Source: Acidovorax sp. NCPPB 4044 | GTDB taxonomy: Bacteria; Pseudomonadota; Gammaproteobacteria; Burkholderiales; Burkholderiaceae_C | Direction: 5' to 3' | NCBI RefSeq assembly: GCF_028069655.1 | Contig: NZ_JAMCOS010000001.1 | Span: 1,952,001 to 2,016,000 of the forward strand | Length of the DNA: 64,000 nucleotides | Shown here: positions 37,637 to 47,586 of the stretch, in pieces | Position numbering within the stretch: the stretch's first letter is position 1 | Layout of the letters: each line of letters opens with the position of its first letter | Notes under the pieces: model-generated | Databases searched by the model: none | Told to the model about the DNA's origin: nothing | What the model saw: the letters and a program-made list of their open reading frames with translations, nothing else | Made by a program: the position numbers and the translations under genes

Positions 37637-38281
37637 TCAGAACTGGATGCCTGCAGGGTTGCTGCGAGTCGGTGCTGCGGGCGGTGGGTTGCTTGCGGGG
37701 GCGGGGGGGGCCGATGTGGCGGGCCCCGGTGCCGTGACTGGCGCTGCGGTCTTCGCGGCCACCAAGGGTGCAGCAGGGGGGCGGCGATAGGCTACGGGCA
37801 ACTGGGATTGCTTCGGGTAACCCGCTGCGTCGAGGTATTGCGCCCACTCGGCGTCCGAGAACCCGGAGAGTTGCTGCGATCCGATGGTGCCGAAGGGCAG
37901 TGTGGTCGAGCCGCTCATGCGCTGCAATGCATCGATGTCTTCGTTGGTGTTGACCGTGCGCTCCGTGAAGGGAACGCCGCGGTTGACCAAGAGATCGCGG
38001 GCATTGCTGCAGGGCGTGCAGTCGTTGCTGGTGTAGAGCGTCACCGGAAAGCGGCCCACGATCTGCTGGAGTTCGTAGGGCAGTGCGGCTCCGGCGGCAC
38101 TGCGCCCGCTGGCCAGCGGGGCGGGAGCCATCTTCGCGTCAGGGGCGCGGTCCGAGAAGGTGACCTTGCCATCCGGCCCGACGATGCGATAGACGGTCTG
38201 CGCACCTGCGGGCACAGCGGCCATGGCGGCACAGGCGGCACACAGAGCGGCCAGGCGGGTGGTCATATGTGTCGGCTTCAT
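37637..38281 (-). CDS. Exported DUF4124-glutaredoxin-like fusion protein
   Basis: A 214-residue protein. A signal peptide (residues 1-27, cleavage after AGA) is followed by a DUF4124-type segment (VYRIVGPDGKVTFSDRAP) and a glutaredoxin-like domain with a CTPC redox motif at Cys88 and Cys91 (LYTSNDCTPCSNARDLLVNRGVPFTERTV), then a Pro/Ala-rich C-terminal tail. It is probably a periplasmic thiol-disulfide protein; partner unknown. AGGAGA seven bases upstream selects ATG 38281 over an ATG at 38287. Confidence 0.85.
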   Translation of the reverse strand: MKPTHMTTRLAALCAACAAMAAVPAGAQTVYRIVGPDGKVTFSDRAPDAKMAPAPLASGRSAAGAALPYELQQIVGRFPVTLYTSNDCTPCSNARDLLVNRGVPFTERTVNTNEDIDALQRMSGSTTLPFGTIGSQQLSGFSDAEWAQYLDAAGYPKQSQLPVAYRRPPAAPLVAAKTAAPVTAPGPATSAPPAPASNPPPAAPTRSNPAGIQF

Positions 38282-38332
38282 GCACATCTCTCCTGAGAAG
38301 GGGTAGCTTTGGGAATGCAGCGCGGTCTGCCG

Positions 38333-40372
38333 TCAGGCGGCCTGGGACATGCCCTGGTGCCGCAGCAAGGCATCGAGTGTCGGTGCGCGACCGCGGAATG
38401 CCTTGAACGATTCCATGGCAGGCCGGCTGCCACCTGCCTCCAGGATCGCCTGCCGGTAGCGCCGGCCTGTTTCGACACTCGGCAACCCATCGGAGCCGGA
38501 CGTTTCCTCAAAGGCTGCGTAGGCATCGGCGCTCAACACTTCAGCCCACTTGTAGCTGTAGTAGCCGGCCGCATAGCCGCCCGCGAAGATATGGCTGAAG
38601 GTATGGGCACTGCGGCTGAACGCAGGCGGGCGCAAGACGGAAACCTCTTCGCGGACCTGATCGAGCAGCGGCATGAAATCCTGGGACGGATCATGCTCGG
38701 TATGCAGCAGCATGTCGAACAGCGCGAACTCGATCTGGCGCAGCGTGCCCATCCCGCTCTGGAAATTCTTGGCGGCGATCATCTTGTCGAACAGATCTCG
38801 GGGCAGCGGCGCCCCCGTATCCACATGGGCGGTCATGTGGCGCAGCACGTCCCATTCCCAGCAGAAGTTTTCCATGAACTGGCTGGGCAATTCGACGGCA
38901 TCCCACTCGACCCCGCTGATTCCCGAGACGTCGCGCTCGTTCACCTGCGTCAGCATGTGGTGCAGACCATGGCCAAATTCGTGGAACAGCGTGATCACAT
39001 CATCGTGCGTGAGCAGCGGCGGCTTGCCATCGACGCCATCGGCGAAATTGCAGACCAGATGGGCAATGGGTGTCTGCAGGCGCCCGGTGTCCGGGCGCAT
39101 CCAGCGCGTGCGCACGTCGTCCATCCACGCGCCGCCACGCTTGCCGGTCCGTGCAGGTTGGTCGAGGTAGAACTGCCCGACGAGTTCGGTGCCGCGCTCA
39201 ATGCGGTAGAACTCGACGGCGGGATGCCACACAGGGGCGCTGTCGCGCCGGATGGCCACGTCGAAGAGCGTTTCGACGATCTTGAAAAGCCCGGCCAGAA
39301 CCTTCGGGGCGGTGAAGTACTGCTTCACTTCCTGCTCGCTGAAGGCGTAGCGCTCTTCCTTCAGTTTCTCGGAGATATAGGGCCAGTCCCAGGACTGCGG
39401 ATCGGGCAGGCCCAGGTGCTGGGCCGCGAAGGTGCGCAGATCGGCCACGTCCTTTTCGGCATAGGGCCGCGCGCGGCGCGCAAGGTCGCGCAGGAAATCG
39501 ACCACCTCGCGCGGCGAGTCGGCCATCTTGGCCACGACCGAGACTTCGCCGAAGTTGGCATAGCCCAGCAGGCGGGATTCTTCCTGGCGCAGCGCCAGGA
39601 TTTCGCGGATCAGCGCGGAGTTGTCGAAACGGCGTGCGTCGCCTTCTGCCTGGTCCGAGGCGCGGGTGACATAGGCCCTGTAGAGGGTTTCGCGCAGTGC
39701 GCTGCTCCTGGCGAACTGCATCACGGGCAGATAGCAAGGCATCTTCAGGGTGAGCTTGTAGCCTTCCTTGCCCTCGGCCTGGGCTGCCGAGCGGGCCGCC
39801 TGCTTCACATCGTCGGGCAGGCCGCTCAGTTCGTCTTCGCGGGCGTAGTACGCGAAGGCGTCGGTGGCATCGAGCGCGTTCTCGCTGAATTTCTGCGAAA
39901 GCTCGGCCTGCCGCTCCTGGATCTGCGCGAACCGGTCCTTGGCGGCGTCTTGCAGTTCGGCGCCGGACAGCACGAAATTGCGCACCGCGTTCTTCCAGGC
40001 CTGGCGCTGCTCCGCATTGAGCGTTGAGGGGTCGATGGCTTTGTACTTCGCATAGAGGCGCTCGTCGGCACCCAGCCGGGTCCAGAACTCCGTCACCCGC
40101 GGCAGGGCTTCGTTGTACGCCGCGCGCAGCTCCGGCGTGTCGGCCACGCTGTTGAGATGGCTCACGGCGCCCCAGGCGCGGCCCAGTTCCTCGGTGGCCA
40201 CGTCCAGCACCTGGGCGATGGCGTCCCAGCGCGTGGGGAAGTCCGGTGCCGTGACGGTGTCCAGCGCGGCATTGGCGCGCTGGAGCAGCGTATCCACCGC
40301 CGGCGCCACGTGGGCGGGAGCGATCTGGTCGAACAGCGGGAGGTCTTTGAAGTCGAGGAGGGGATTGCTCAT
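38333..40372 (-). CDS. prlC: Oligopeptidase A (M3 metallopeptidase)
   Basis: A 679-residue zinc oligopeptidase of the thimet family that degrades short peptides, including cleaved signal peptides, in the cytosol. The zinc site is HEFGH in LFHEFGHGLHHML with the third ligand Glu in the following ISGVEWDAVELPSQ. The N-terminus MSNPLLDFKDLPLFDQIAPAHVAPAV and C-terminal RPPAFSRSAHTFSHIFAGGYAAGYYSYKWAEV are typical for OpdA/PrlC. Length matches E. coli (680). Confidence 0.95.
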   Translation of the reverse strand: MSNPLLDFKDLPLFDQIAPAHVAPAVDTLLQRANAALDTVTAPDFPTRWDAIAQVLDVATEELGRAWGAVSHLNSVADTPELRAAYNEALPRVTEFWTRLGADERLYAKYKAIDPSTLNAEQRQAWKNAVRNFVLSGAELQDAAKDRFAQIQERQAELSQKFSENALDATDAFAYYAREDELSGLPDDVKQAARSAAQAEGKEGYKLTLKMPCYLPVMQFARSSALRETLYRAYVTRASDQAEGDARRFDNSALIREILALRQEESRLLGYANFGEVSVVAKMADSPREVVDFLRDLARRARPYAEKDVADLRTFAAQHLGLPDPQSWDWPYISEKLKEERYAFSEQEVKQYFTAPKVLAGLFKIVETLFDVAIRRDSAPVWHPAVEFYRIERGTELVGQFYLDQPARTGKRGGAWMDDVRTRWMRPDTGRLQTPIAHLVCNFADGVDGKPPLLTHDDVITLFHEFGHGLHHMLTQVNERDVSGISGVEWDAVELPSQFMENFCWEWDVLRHMTAHVDTGAPLPRDLFDKMIAAKNFQSGMGTLRQIEFALFDMLLHTEHDPSQDFMPLLDQVREEVSVLRPPAFSRSAHTFSHIFAGGYAAGYYSYKWAEVLSADAYAAFEETSGSDGLPSVETGRRYRQAILEAGGSRPAMESFKAFRGRAPTLDALLRHQGMSQAA

Positions 40373-40447
40373 GCGCGTTCAGATGGCGGCGGGACGTTGG
40401 GGTTCAAGCGGCGTGCGCAATCTCTTCGATAGCCGGGCTGTATGGTG

Positions 40448-41299
40448 TCAGCCGGCGGCGCGCTCCGCTGCTTCGAGGGTGTTGACGAGCAACATGGTGA
40501 TGGTCATGGGGCCGACCCCGCCAGGCACCGGCGTGATGTGGCCGGCCACCTCGCGCACGCCGTCGAAATCGACATCTCCGCAGAGCTTGCCTTCGTCGTT
40601 GCGGTTCATGCCCACGTCGATCACGACGGCTCCGGGCCGGACCATGTCGGCGGTGAGCACGTTGCGTTTGCCCACCGCGGCCACGATCACGTCGGCCTGC
40701 AGCGTCTGGGCCTTGATGTCCCGGGTGGCGCTGTGGCAGATCGTCACGGTCGCGTTTTTCTGCAGCAGCATCAGCGCCATGGGCTTGCCCACGATGTTGC
40801 TGCGGCCGATGACCACCGCATGCTTGCCGCGCAGGTCGTAGCCGATGGATTCGAGCATCTTCATGCAGCCGTACGGCGTGCAGGGCCAGAAGCCGGCGGT
40901 GCCCGTCATGAGCGCGCCGGCGCTCGCGATATGGAAGCCGTCCACGTCCTTGGCGGGGGAAATGGCTTCGATCACGCGCGTGGCGTCGATGTGCGCAGGC
41001 AGAGGCAACTGCACCAGGATGCCGTGGATGGCCGGGTCCTGGTTGAGCGCCTCGACACGCGCGAGCAGCTCGGCCTCCGTCATCGAGGCGTCGTACTTCT
41101 CGAGCACCGAATGCAGTCCGCCGTCTTCGCAGGCCTTGACCTTGTTGCGCACGTAGACCTGGCTGGCCGGGTTGTCGCCCACCAGCACCACGGCCAGCCC
41201 CGGTGTGGTGCCACGCTCCTTGAGCAATGTTGCGCGGCGCGCCACATCGGCGCGGAGTTGGCGGGAGAGGGCGTTGCCGTCGATCAGTTGGGCGGTCAT
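40448..41299 (-). CDS. folD: Methylene-THF dehydrogenase/cyclohydrolase
   Basis: A 283-residue bifunctional enzyme of one-carbon metabolism (5,10-methylene-THF to 10-formyl-THF, NADP-linked). Visible signatures are [17 protein letters not shown] with the catalytic Lys, [53 protein letters not shown] and the C-terminal [12 protein letters not shown]. Length is standard (about 285). It lies upstream of prlC on the same strand with a 75-base gap. Confidence 0.96.
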   Translation of the reverse strand: MTAQLIDGNALSRQLRADVARRATLLKERGTTPGLAVVLVGDNPASQVYVRNKVKACEDGGLHSVLEKYDASMTEAELLARVEALNQDPAIHGILVQLPLPAHIDATRVIEAISPAKDVDGFHIASAGALMTGTAGFWPCTPYGCMKMLESIGYDLRGKHAVVIGRSNIVGKPMALMLLQKNATVTICHSATRDIKAQTLQADVIVAAVGKRNVLTADMVRPGAVVIDVGMNRNDEGKLCGDVDFDGVREVAGHITPVPGGVGPMTITMLLVNTLEAAERAAG

Positions 41300-41343
41300 G
41301 GGCGGGATGGCTTCAGGGATGTCTTGAGTATCGGAATGCCGCC

Positions 41344-41387
41344 ATGCCGCCGATTCCATTGGGCATGCAGCTATTGTTTTTATAGCA
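41344..41387. repeat. Dispersed 45-base repeat, copy 3
   Basis: ATGCCGCCGATTCCATTGGG, then CATGCAGCTATTG, then TTTTTATAGCA. It abuts the response-regulator stop codon (41388-41390) and lies between it and folD. Confidence 0.7.
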
Positions 41388-42014
41388 TCAGGATTTGGGG
41401 GCGTTCTGGCCCAGGGCGATCTTGAGCAGGTCGGCCACGGTGTTGGCGTTGAGCTTTTCCATGATGTTGGCGCGGTGCGCCTCCACGGTCTTGATGCTGA
41501 TGCCCAGGTCGTCGGCGATCTGCTTGTTCAGGCGCCCTGCCACGATGCGTTCGAGCACCTGGGCCTCGCGCCCCGTGAGCTTGGACAGCAGCGCGTCGCG
41601 GCTGGCGGCCTGCTGGTGGCCCGCGAAGGATTCACGGGCCCGGTCGAGCATGCGGTCCACGAGGCCCACGAGTTCTTCTTCGTTGAAAGGCTTTTGAATG
41701 AAGTCGAGCGCGCCTTTCTTCATGGTGTTCACGGCCATCGGAACGTCGCCGTGGCCGGTGATGAAAACCACGGGCAGCGGCGACTTGCGCTCGATGAGGC
41801 GGTCCTGCAATTCGAGGCCCGTCATGCCGCCCATGCGGATGTCCACGATCAGGCAGGCGACTTCGCGCGGGTCGTAGCGCGACAGAAAGGATTCGGCGGA
41901 ATCGAAACAGCGAACGCGGTAGTCCTTGCCCTCCAGCAGCCATTGCAGCGAGTCGCGAACGGCTTCGTCGTCATCCACGACGTAGACAGTACCTTTTTTG
42001 GGAATCAAACTCAT
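41388..42014 (-). CDS. FixJ/TodT-type response regulator
   Basis: A 208-residue two-component regulator. The receiver domain has the acidic pocket Asp14-16, phospho-acceptor Asp58 (LIVDIRM), Thr in VVFITGHGD and Lys in IQKPF. The LuxR-type helix-turn-helix is about residues 140-200 ([43 protein letters not shown]). It overlaps the end of the upstream histidine kinase gene by four bases (ATGA), so the pair is co-translated. Such regulators activate transport or catabolic genes; the pair is divergent from aceE. Confidence 0.93.
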   Translation of the reverse strand: MSLIPKKGTVYVVDDDEAVRDSLQWLLEGKDYRVRCFDSAESFLSRYDPREVACLIVDIRMGGMTGLELQDRLIERKSPLPVVFITGHGDVPMAVNTMKKGALDFIQKPFNEEELVGLVDRMLDRARESFAGHQQAASRDALLSKLTGREAQVLERIVAGRLNKQIADDLGISIKTVEAHRANIMEKLNANTVADLLKIALGQNAPKS

Positions 42015-44587
42015 GCGGGAGTCCTTGGGATAGATGCTTTTGCTACAGAATTCGTAGTGTCATCCGCAGGCTGGGCCAGCGGAAGCCAGAAGGAGAAGCG
42101 GCAACCGGTGACCTCCGGACCATTGTAGATGTTCTCTGCCTGCATCCTTCCCTGGTGCGACTCCACGATGCTGCGGCACAGGTTCAGGCCGATGCCCATG
42201 CCTTCCTGCTTGGTGGAGAAGAAGGCCTCGAACAGGTGTTCCAGCACCTCGGGTGCGAGGCCCTTGCCGGTGTCCTGGACCGCGAACTCGATGCCGCCCA
42301 GGCCTTCGAGCTGGCGGGGTACCACGCGCAGCTCCACGCTGCGCCGCGATGGGGGCCGCCCGGCCTGCTGGATCGACTCGGCGCCGTTCTTCATCAGGTT
42401 GATGAGCACCTGCTCGATCAGGATGGTGTCGGCCATCACGGGCGGCAGCCGCGCGGCCACGTAGTGGGTCAGCCGCACGTTGTGCCGGCGCAGTTCGATG
42501 TCTGCCAACTCCACGGCCTCGCTCACCATGCCCTGCACGTCGGCCATCGTGCGGTTGGGCTCGCTTTTCTTCACGAAGGCCCGGATGCGCAGGATGATCT
42601 GGCCGGCGCGCTGCGCCTGGTGGGCCGTCTTCTCCAGCGCCGACAGCAGCGCCTCTTCGGTGATCTGCTGGTTCTTGATGCGCGACACCATGCCGCTGCA
42701 GTAGTTGCTGATGGCCGTGAGCGGCTGGTTCAGCTCGTGCGCCACGCTGGAGGCCATCTCGCCCATCGTGATGAGGCGGCTCACCGACTGCGCGCGTTCG
42801 GCCTGGCGCGCGGCCTGCTCCTCGGCCTGGCGGCGCGGGGTGATGTCGGTGGCGATCACCATCTGCGCCAGGCGCCCGTCCACCCAGTTGAGGTAGCGCG
42901 AGCGCACTTCCAGCCATTTGCCCAGGTCGGGCAGGTAGATCTCGGCGTTTTCGGAGCGCGCATCGGTCAGCGTGTCGGTCGGCAGGCCCATCAGCGCGTC
43001 TTCGTCGTCCATGCTGCCCGCGCTGGAACTGCCTGCGGGCAGCACGCCGGCCTGCGCCACCAGCTGCAGGTGGCCGCCGGTCTGCGAGCCGAACCACTGG
43101 CGGTACAGCTTGTTCGCGAAAAGCAGTTCCTCGCTGCCGAGCGGCGCCACCGACACGGAGGCATCCAGCGACTCCAGCACGATGGTGAACCGCTCGTGCG
43201 AGGCCGTGAGCTGCTCGCGCACCCGGTTGGGCTCGGTGATGTCGGTCATCGACGTCATCCAGCCGGTCTGCTGCCCGTGCGCGTCGATGAGCGGGGACAC
43301 GTAGAGCCGCGCATCGAACAGCGTGCCGTTGCGGCGCTTCACCCGCACCTGGAAGCCACCGACGGTCTGCCGGCCGCTGAGTTCGTCGCGCAGCTTGGCG
43401 TGCAGCGCTTCATGGTCGGGGTCGGGCCAGTAGGTATAGGGCGGCGACTGGCCGATCAGCTCTTCGGCGCTCCAGCCGGTCATCTGGCAGAAGGCCGCGT
43501 TCACGTAGGTCATGCGTCCGTTCATGTCGAGCGCGCGCATGCCGGTGACCATGGAGTTCTCCATCGCCCTGCGGAAGTTGGTTTCCGCCACCAGCGCTTC
43601 CTGGGTGCGCATCCGCTTGCGCGTGTGCCGCCAGTTGGCGATGAGCATCCAGGCCGTCATGGCGCTCAGCGTGCCGACCAGCCAGAACAGCCCGCTGCCG
43701 ACCACGCCGAGCGACGTGCGGTAGGCCTGGGCGCGCAGCACGAGGCCGTTGCCCACGGGAGAGACGAACACCTCGTACTGGTTGGGGCGTGCGGCCCACG
43801 GCAGCCAGGCAGAGCTGGGGCCGCGCGGCGCCAGCGGCGTGCCGGCCAGCAGTTGCTCACGCCCGTCGAGCATGGTCACCGCATAGCGCGCCAGCACCTC
43901 GGTGGGGGTTCCGTAGCGCAGCAGGCTGTCCACCGAATACTCGGCCAGCACCACGCCGGTGAACTTGCCCTGTGCCACCAGCGGCACCTGCAGCTGCAGC
44001 AGCGGCGGTGCCTCGCCATCGCCCGGGCTCGCCAGCGGCTGCGCATACACGGGCTGCTGCAGATCGCGCGCCAGGCCGTAGGTGTCGGCCGTGTCCCCGC
44101 TGCGCAGCACCTCGCCTGCCACGCGCAACTGGCCGCTGGGCAACGTGGGGGCGGCATGGCTGGCGCGGATGCGCCGCCGGTCGTCGATCCAGGTGACGGC
44201 CTGCAGTTCGGGGTACTGGCTGATCAGCCCTTCGGCGCGCGACACGAAATCGGTGCGCTCCAGGTCCTGGTTCGACAGGTCGCGCGCGATGCGCATGATC
44301 TGCTCCTGCCGCTCCAGCAGCCGCAGGCGCACGCGCTGCTGGGCGTACTCGACATCGCGCCGCAGAGCCTCCTGTTCGCGTTCGCCTTCCTCGGCGCGCA
44401 AGTACCAGAAGGCCGCCACGATGGCGGCCAGGAACATGAGGACCGCGGCCAGCGGGGCGAGCGCCGCCAGGCGGTCCTGGCGCGTGGGCGAGAGGCTGCG
44501 CCACCAGGTGCGCCACCAGCGCGCCGGCGCGCTCACGACGGAGGGGTCTGCGACAGCGGCGGCGGGCGCGGGGGAAGGGCGGTCCAT
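42011..44587 (-). CDS. PAS-domain sensor histidine kinase
   Basis: An 858-residue membrane sensor kinase. Transmembrane segments near residues 42-63 and 290-315 enclose a periplasmic CHASE/dCache-like region of about 220 residues. PAS domains follow (LDMNGRMTYVNAAFCQMTGWSAEELIG, and a second less conserved one around LLFANKLYRQWFG). The phospho-acceptor His is near residue 617 in MASSVAHELNQPLTAIS, and the ATPase has INLMKNGAES, DTGKGL and GMGIGLNLCRSIVESH. Layout resembles TtrS/FixL/DctB-like sensors. The ligand is unknown. Its C-terminal end (NSVAKAS) overlaps a short sequence resembling the core of the dispersed repeat at 42040-42059. Confidence 0.92.
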   Translation of the reverse strand: MDRPSPAPAAAVADPSVVSAPARWWRTWWRSLSPTRQDRLAALAPLAAVLMFLAAIVAAFWYLRAEEGEREQEALRRDVEYAQQRVRLRLLERQEQIMRIARDLSNQDLERTDFVSRAEGLISQYPELQAVTWIDDRRRIRASHAAPTLPSGQLRVAGEVLRSGDTADTYGLARDLQQPVYAQPLASPGDGEAPPLLQLQVPLVAQGKFTGVVLAEYSVDSLLRYGTPTEVLARYAVTMLDGREQLLAGTPLAPRGPSSAWLPWAARPNQYEVFVSPVGNGLVLRAQAYRTSLGVVGSGLFWLVGTLSAMTAWMLIANWRHTRKRMRTQEALVAETNFRRAMENSMVTGMRALDMNGRMTYVNAAFCQMTGWSAEELIGQSPPYTYWPDPDHEALHAKLRDELSGRQTVGGFQVRVKRRNGTLFDARLYVSPLIDAHGQQTGWMTSMTDITEPNRVREQLTASHERFTIVLESLDASVSVAPLGSEELLFANKLYRQWFGSQTGGHLQLVAQAGVLPAGSSSAGSMDDEDALMGLPTDTLTDARSENAEIYLPDLGKWLEVRSRYLNWVDGRLAQMVIATDITPRRQAEEQAARQAERAQSVSRLITMGEMASSVAHELNQPLTAISNYCSGMVSRIKNQQITEEALLSALEKTAHQAQRAGQIILRIRAFVKKSEPNRTMADVQGMVSEAVELADIELRRHNVRLTHYVAARLPPVMADTILIEQVLINLMKNGAESIQQAGRPPSRRSVELRVVPRQLEGLGGIEFAVQDTGKGLAPEVLEHLFEAFFSTKQEGMGIGLNLCRSIVESHQGRMQAENIYNGPEVTGCRFSFWLPLAQPADDTTNSVAKASIPRTPA
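42040..42059. repeat. Possible partial dispersed repeat (core only)
   Basis: TTGCTACAGAATTCGTAGTG keeps the imperfect dyad of the repeat core (TTGCTAT...ATAGCAA in other copies) but lacks the ATGCCGCCGG arm. It encodes the kinase's C-terminal residues. It may be a decayed copy or coincidence. Confidence 0.3.
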
Positions 44588-44762
44588 CGTGCGAGTGTAG
44601 GTGAGCCCTCCGGCGCGGCGCCTAGCCAGCCCGCGTGGCTATGTGCGACTGCAACATTTTTTCATATTGTGGTGTTGCTGGGCGCCATTCGAAATGCTCG
44701 AGAAATGTGCGAAACTTGACCGGATTTACCCCCAACGCCAGCGACTCAAAAAGGAGACAGGC

Positions 44763-47486
44763 ATGACTGCTCAGACCGACCCTCAGGCCGGAAAAACCGC
44801 TTCGTCCGCGCCCGATACAGACCAGCAAGAAACCCGCGAGTGGATGGATGCGCTGTCTGCCGTGATCGACCGCGAAGGCGCCGAGCGTGCGCACTTCCTG
44901 CTGGAGCAACTGCTCGAGCACGCGCGCCAGAGCAGCATCGACATGCCGTTCTCGGCCAATACGGGGTATGTGAACACCATCGAGCCCAGCCAGGAGGCGC
45001 GCTGCCCCGGCAATCTCGAAATCGAAGCGCGCCTGCGCGCCTACATGCGCTGGAACGCCATGGCGATGGTGGTGAAGGCCAACCGCCACCATCCGCCCGA
45101 AGGCGGTGACCTCGGCGGCCACATCGGCTCCTTCGCGTCGCTGGCCAACATGTTCGGCGCCGGCTTCAATCACTTCTGGCATGCCGAGAGCGAGGGCCAT
45201 GGCGGCGACCTCATCTACGTGCAGGGCCACGTTTCCCCCGGCATCTACGCACGCGCTTACCTCGAAGGCCGCCTGACCGAAGAGCAGCTCCTCAACTTCC
45301 GCCAGGAAGTCGACGGCAAGGGCCTCTCCAGCTACCCGCACCCCAAGCTGATGCCCGAGTTCTGGCAGTTCCCCACGGTGTCGATGGGCCTGGGCCCGCT
45401 GATGGCCATCTACCAGGCCCGCTTCCTGAAGTACCTGCATGCGCGCGGCATCGCCAACACCGAAAACCGCAAGGTCTGGGTGTTCTGCGGCGACGGTGAA
45501 ATGGACGAGGTCGAATCGCTGGGCGCGATCGGCCTGGCGGCGCGCGAGAACCTCGACAACCTCGTCTTCGTGATCAACTGCAACCTGCAGCGCCTGGACG
45601 GCCCGGTGCGCGGCAACGGCAAGATCATCCAGGAGCTCGAAGGCGAATTCCGCGGCTCCGGCTGGAACGTGATCAAGCTGCTGTGGGGCAAGGGTTGGGA
45701 CGACCTGCTCGCGCGCGACAAGGACGGCGCGCTGCGCAAGATCATGATGGAGTGCAACGACGGTGACTACCAGTCGTTCAAGGCCAACGACGGCGCCTAC
45801 GTGCGCAAGAACTTCTTCGGCCGCGACCCGCGCACGCTCAAGATGGTCGAGCACATGAGCGACGACGAGGTCTGGAACCTGCGCCGCGGCGGCCACGACG
45901 CGCAGAAGGTCTACGCAGCCTTCAAGACGGCCAACGAGCACAAGGGCCAGCCCACCGTGCTGCTGGTGAAGACCGTCAAGGGCTTCGGCATGGGCAAGAT
46001 CGGCGAGGGCAAGAACACCGTCCACCAGACCAAGAAGCTCGGCGACGAAGACATCAAGGCCTTCCGCGACCGCTTCAACATCCCGATCCCCGACAGCCAG
46101 ATCGCCGACCTGCCGTTCTACAAGCCGGCCGACGACACGCCGGAGATGAAGTACCTGCACGAGCGCCGCAAGGCCCTGGGCGGCTACCTCCCGCACCGCC
46201 GCACGAAGGCCGACGAGAGCTTCACCGTGCCCGCGCTGGACACCTTCAAGGCCATCCTCGAGCCCACGCCCGAAGGCCGCGAGATCTCCACCACCCAGGC
46301 CTACGTGCGCTTCCTCACGCAGCTGCTGCGCGACCAGGCCCTGGGCCCGCGCGTGGTGCCCATCCTCGTCGATGAGGCGCGCACCTTCGGCATGGAAGGC
46401 CTGTTCCGCCAGATCGGCATCTACAACCCGCACGGTCAGCAGTACACCCCGGTCGACAAGGACCAGGTCATGTACTACAAGGAAGACAAGGCCGGCCAGA
46501 TCCTGCAGGAAGGCATCAACGAGGCCGGCGGCATGTCCAGCTGGATCGCGGCAGCCACCTCCTACAGCACGAACAACCGCATCATGGTGCCGTTCTACGT
46601 GTACTACTCGATGTTCGGCTTCCAGCGCATCGGCGACCTGGCCTGGGCGGCGGGCGACATGCAAGCGCGCGGCTTCCTGCTGGGCGGCACCTCGGGCCGC
46701 ACCACGCTGAACGGCGAAGGCCTGCAGCACGAGGACGGCCACAGCCACATCCTCGCCAACACGATTCCCAACTGCGTGAGCTACGACCCCACCTTCGCGC
46801 ACGAAGTGGCGGTGATCATGCACGAGGGCATGAAGCGCATGGTCGAGCGCCAGGAAAACGTCTTCTACTACCTCACGCTGCTCAATGAGAACTACGCCAT
46901 GCCCGGCCTGCAGCCCGGCACGGAAGAGCAGATCCTCAAGGGCATGTACCTGTGCAAGCAGGCACCCGCGCTCAAGAAGGGCGCGCCGTCGGTGCAGCTG
47001 CTGGGCAGCGGCACCATCCTGCGCGAATCGTTCGTGGCGCAGGAATTGCTCGAAAGGGACTGGGGCGTGGCCGCTTCCGTGTGGAGCTGCCCGAGCTTCA
47101 ACGAGCTGACCCGCGACGGCCAGGAGGCCGAGCGCTGGAACCTGCTGCACCCCACCGAAACGCCGCGCCAGGCCTTCGTGGAACAGCAACTGGCCAAGAC
47201 CGAAGGCCCCGTGGTCGCCTCCACCGATTACATGAAGGCGTATGCCGAGCAGATCCGCCCCTTCGTTCCCAAGGGCCGCACCTACAAGGTGCTGGGCACC
47301 GACGGCTTCGGCCGCAGCGACTTCCGCCGCAAGCTGCGCGAGCACTTCGAAGTGGACCGCCACTACATCGTGGTCGCCGCGCTCAAGGCCCTGGCCGAGG
47401 ACGGCAAGCTGCCCGCCGCCAAGGTGGCCGAAGCCATCCGGAAGTACGGCATCCAGGCCGACAAGGTCAACCCGCTCTACGCCTGA
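44763..47486 (+). CDS. aceE: Pyruvate dehydrogenase E1 (homodimeric)
   Basis: A 907-residue thiamine-diphosphate E1 that decarboxylates pyruvate and acetylates the lipoyl groups of AceF. Features are MDALSAVIDREGAERAHFLLEQLL, SFASLANMFGAGFNHFW, the ThDP-binding GDGEMDEVESLGAIGLAARENLDNLVFVINCNLQRLDGPVRGNG, and ALLTPs-type C-terminal blocks such as LGTDGFGRSDFRRKLREHFEVDRHYIV. Length is as in E. coli (887) with a slight N-terminal extension. AAAAAGGAGACAGGC gives a strong ribosome site. It heads aceE-aceF-lpdA. Confidence 0.97.
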   Translation: MTAQTDPQAGKTASSAPDTDQQETREWMDALSAVIDREGAERAHFLLEQLLEHARQSSIDMPFSANTGYVNTIEPSQEARCPGNLEIEARLRAYMRWNAMAMVVKANRHHPPEGGDLGGHIGSFASLANMFGAGFNHFWHAESEGHGGDLIYVQGHVSPGIYARAYLEGRLTEEQLLNFRQEVDGKGLSSYPHPKLMPEFWQFPTVSMGLGPLMAIYQARFLKYLHARGIANTENRKVWVFCGDGEMDEVESLGAIGLAARENLDNLVFVINCNLQRLDGPVRGNGKIIQELEGEFRGSGWNVIKLLWGKGWDDLLARDKDGALRKIMMECNDGDYQSFKANDGAYVRKNFFGRDPRTLKMVEHMSDDEVWNLRRGGHDAQKVYAAFKTANEHKGQPTVLLVKTVKGFGMGKIGEGKNTVHQTKKLGDEDIKAFRDRFNIPIPDSQIADLPFYKPADDTPEMKYLHERRKALGGYLPHRRTKADESFTVPALDTFKAILEPTPEGREISTTQAYVRFLTQLLRDQALGPRVVPILVDEARTFGMEGLFRQIGIYNPHGQQYTPVDKDQVMYYKEDKAGQILQEGINEAGGMSSWIAAATSYSTNNRIMVPFYVYYSMFGFQRIGDLAWAAGDMQARGFLLGGTSGRTTLNGEGLQHEDGHSHILANTIPNCVSYDPTFAHEVAVIMHEGMKRMVERQENVFYYLTLLNENYAMPGLQPGTEEQILKGMYLCKQAPALKKGAPSVQLLGSGTILRESFVAQELLERDWGVAASVWSCPSFNELTRDGQEAERWNLLHPTETPRQAFVEQQLAKTEGPVVASTDYMKAYAEQIRPFVPKGRTYKVLGTDGFGRSDFRRKLREHFEVDRHYIVVAALKALAEDGKLPAAKVAEAIRKYGIQADKVNPLYA

Positions 47487-47514
47487 CCCCACCGGAGACG
47501 TACGTTGAACCCCC

Positions 47515-47580
47515 ACGCTCACATTCATTCGCTGCCCCCCAAGGGGGCACATGCCTCCTTTGAGGCGGCTCGGCAGGAGG
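47515..47580. repeat. REP-like double-hairpin repeat between aceE and aceF
   Basis: TGCCCCC (47533-47539) pairs with GGGGGCA (47543-47549), and GCCTC (47553-47557) with GAGGC (47562-47566), followed by GGCTCGGCAGGAGG. I recall this GC-rich pattern as a common intergenic repeat in Comamonadaceae. Its final AGGAGG is the ribosome site of aceF. Confidence 0.6.
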
Positions 47581-47586
47581 CATAAC

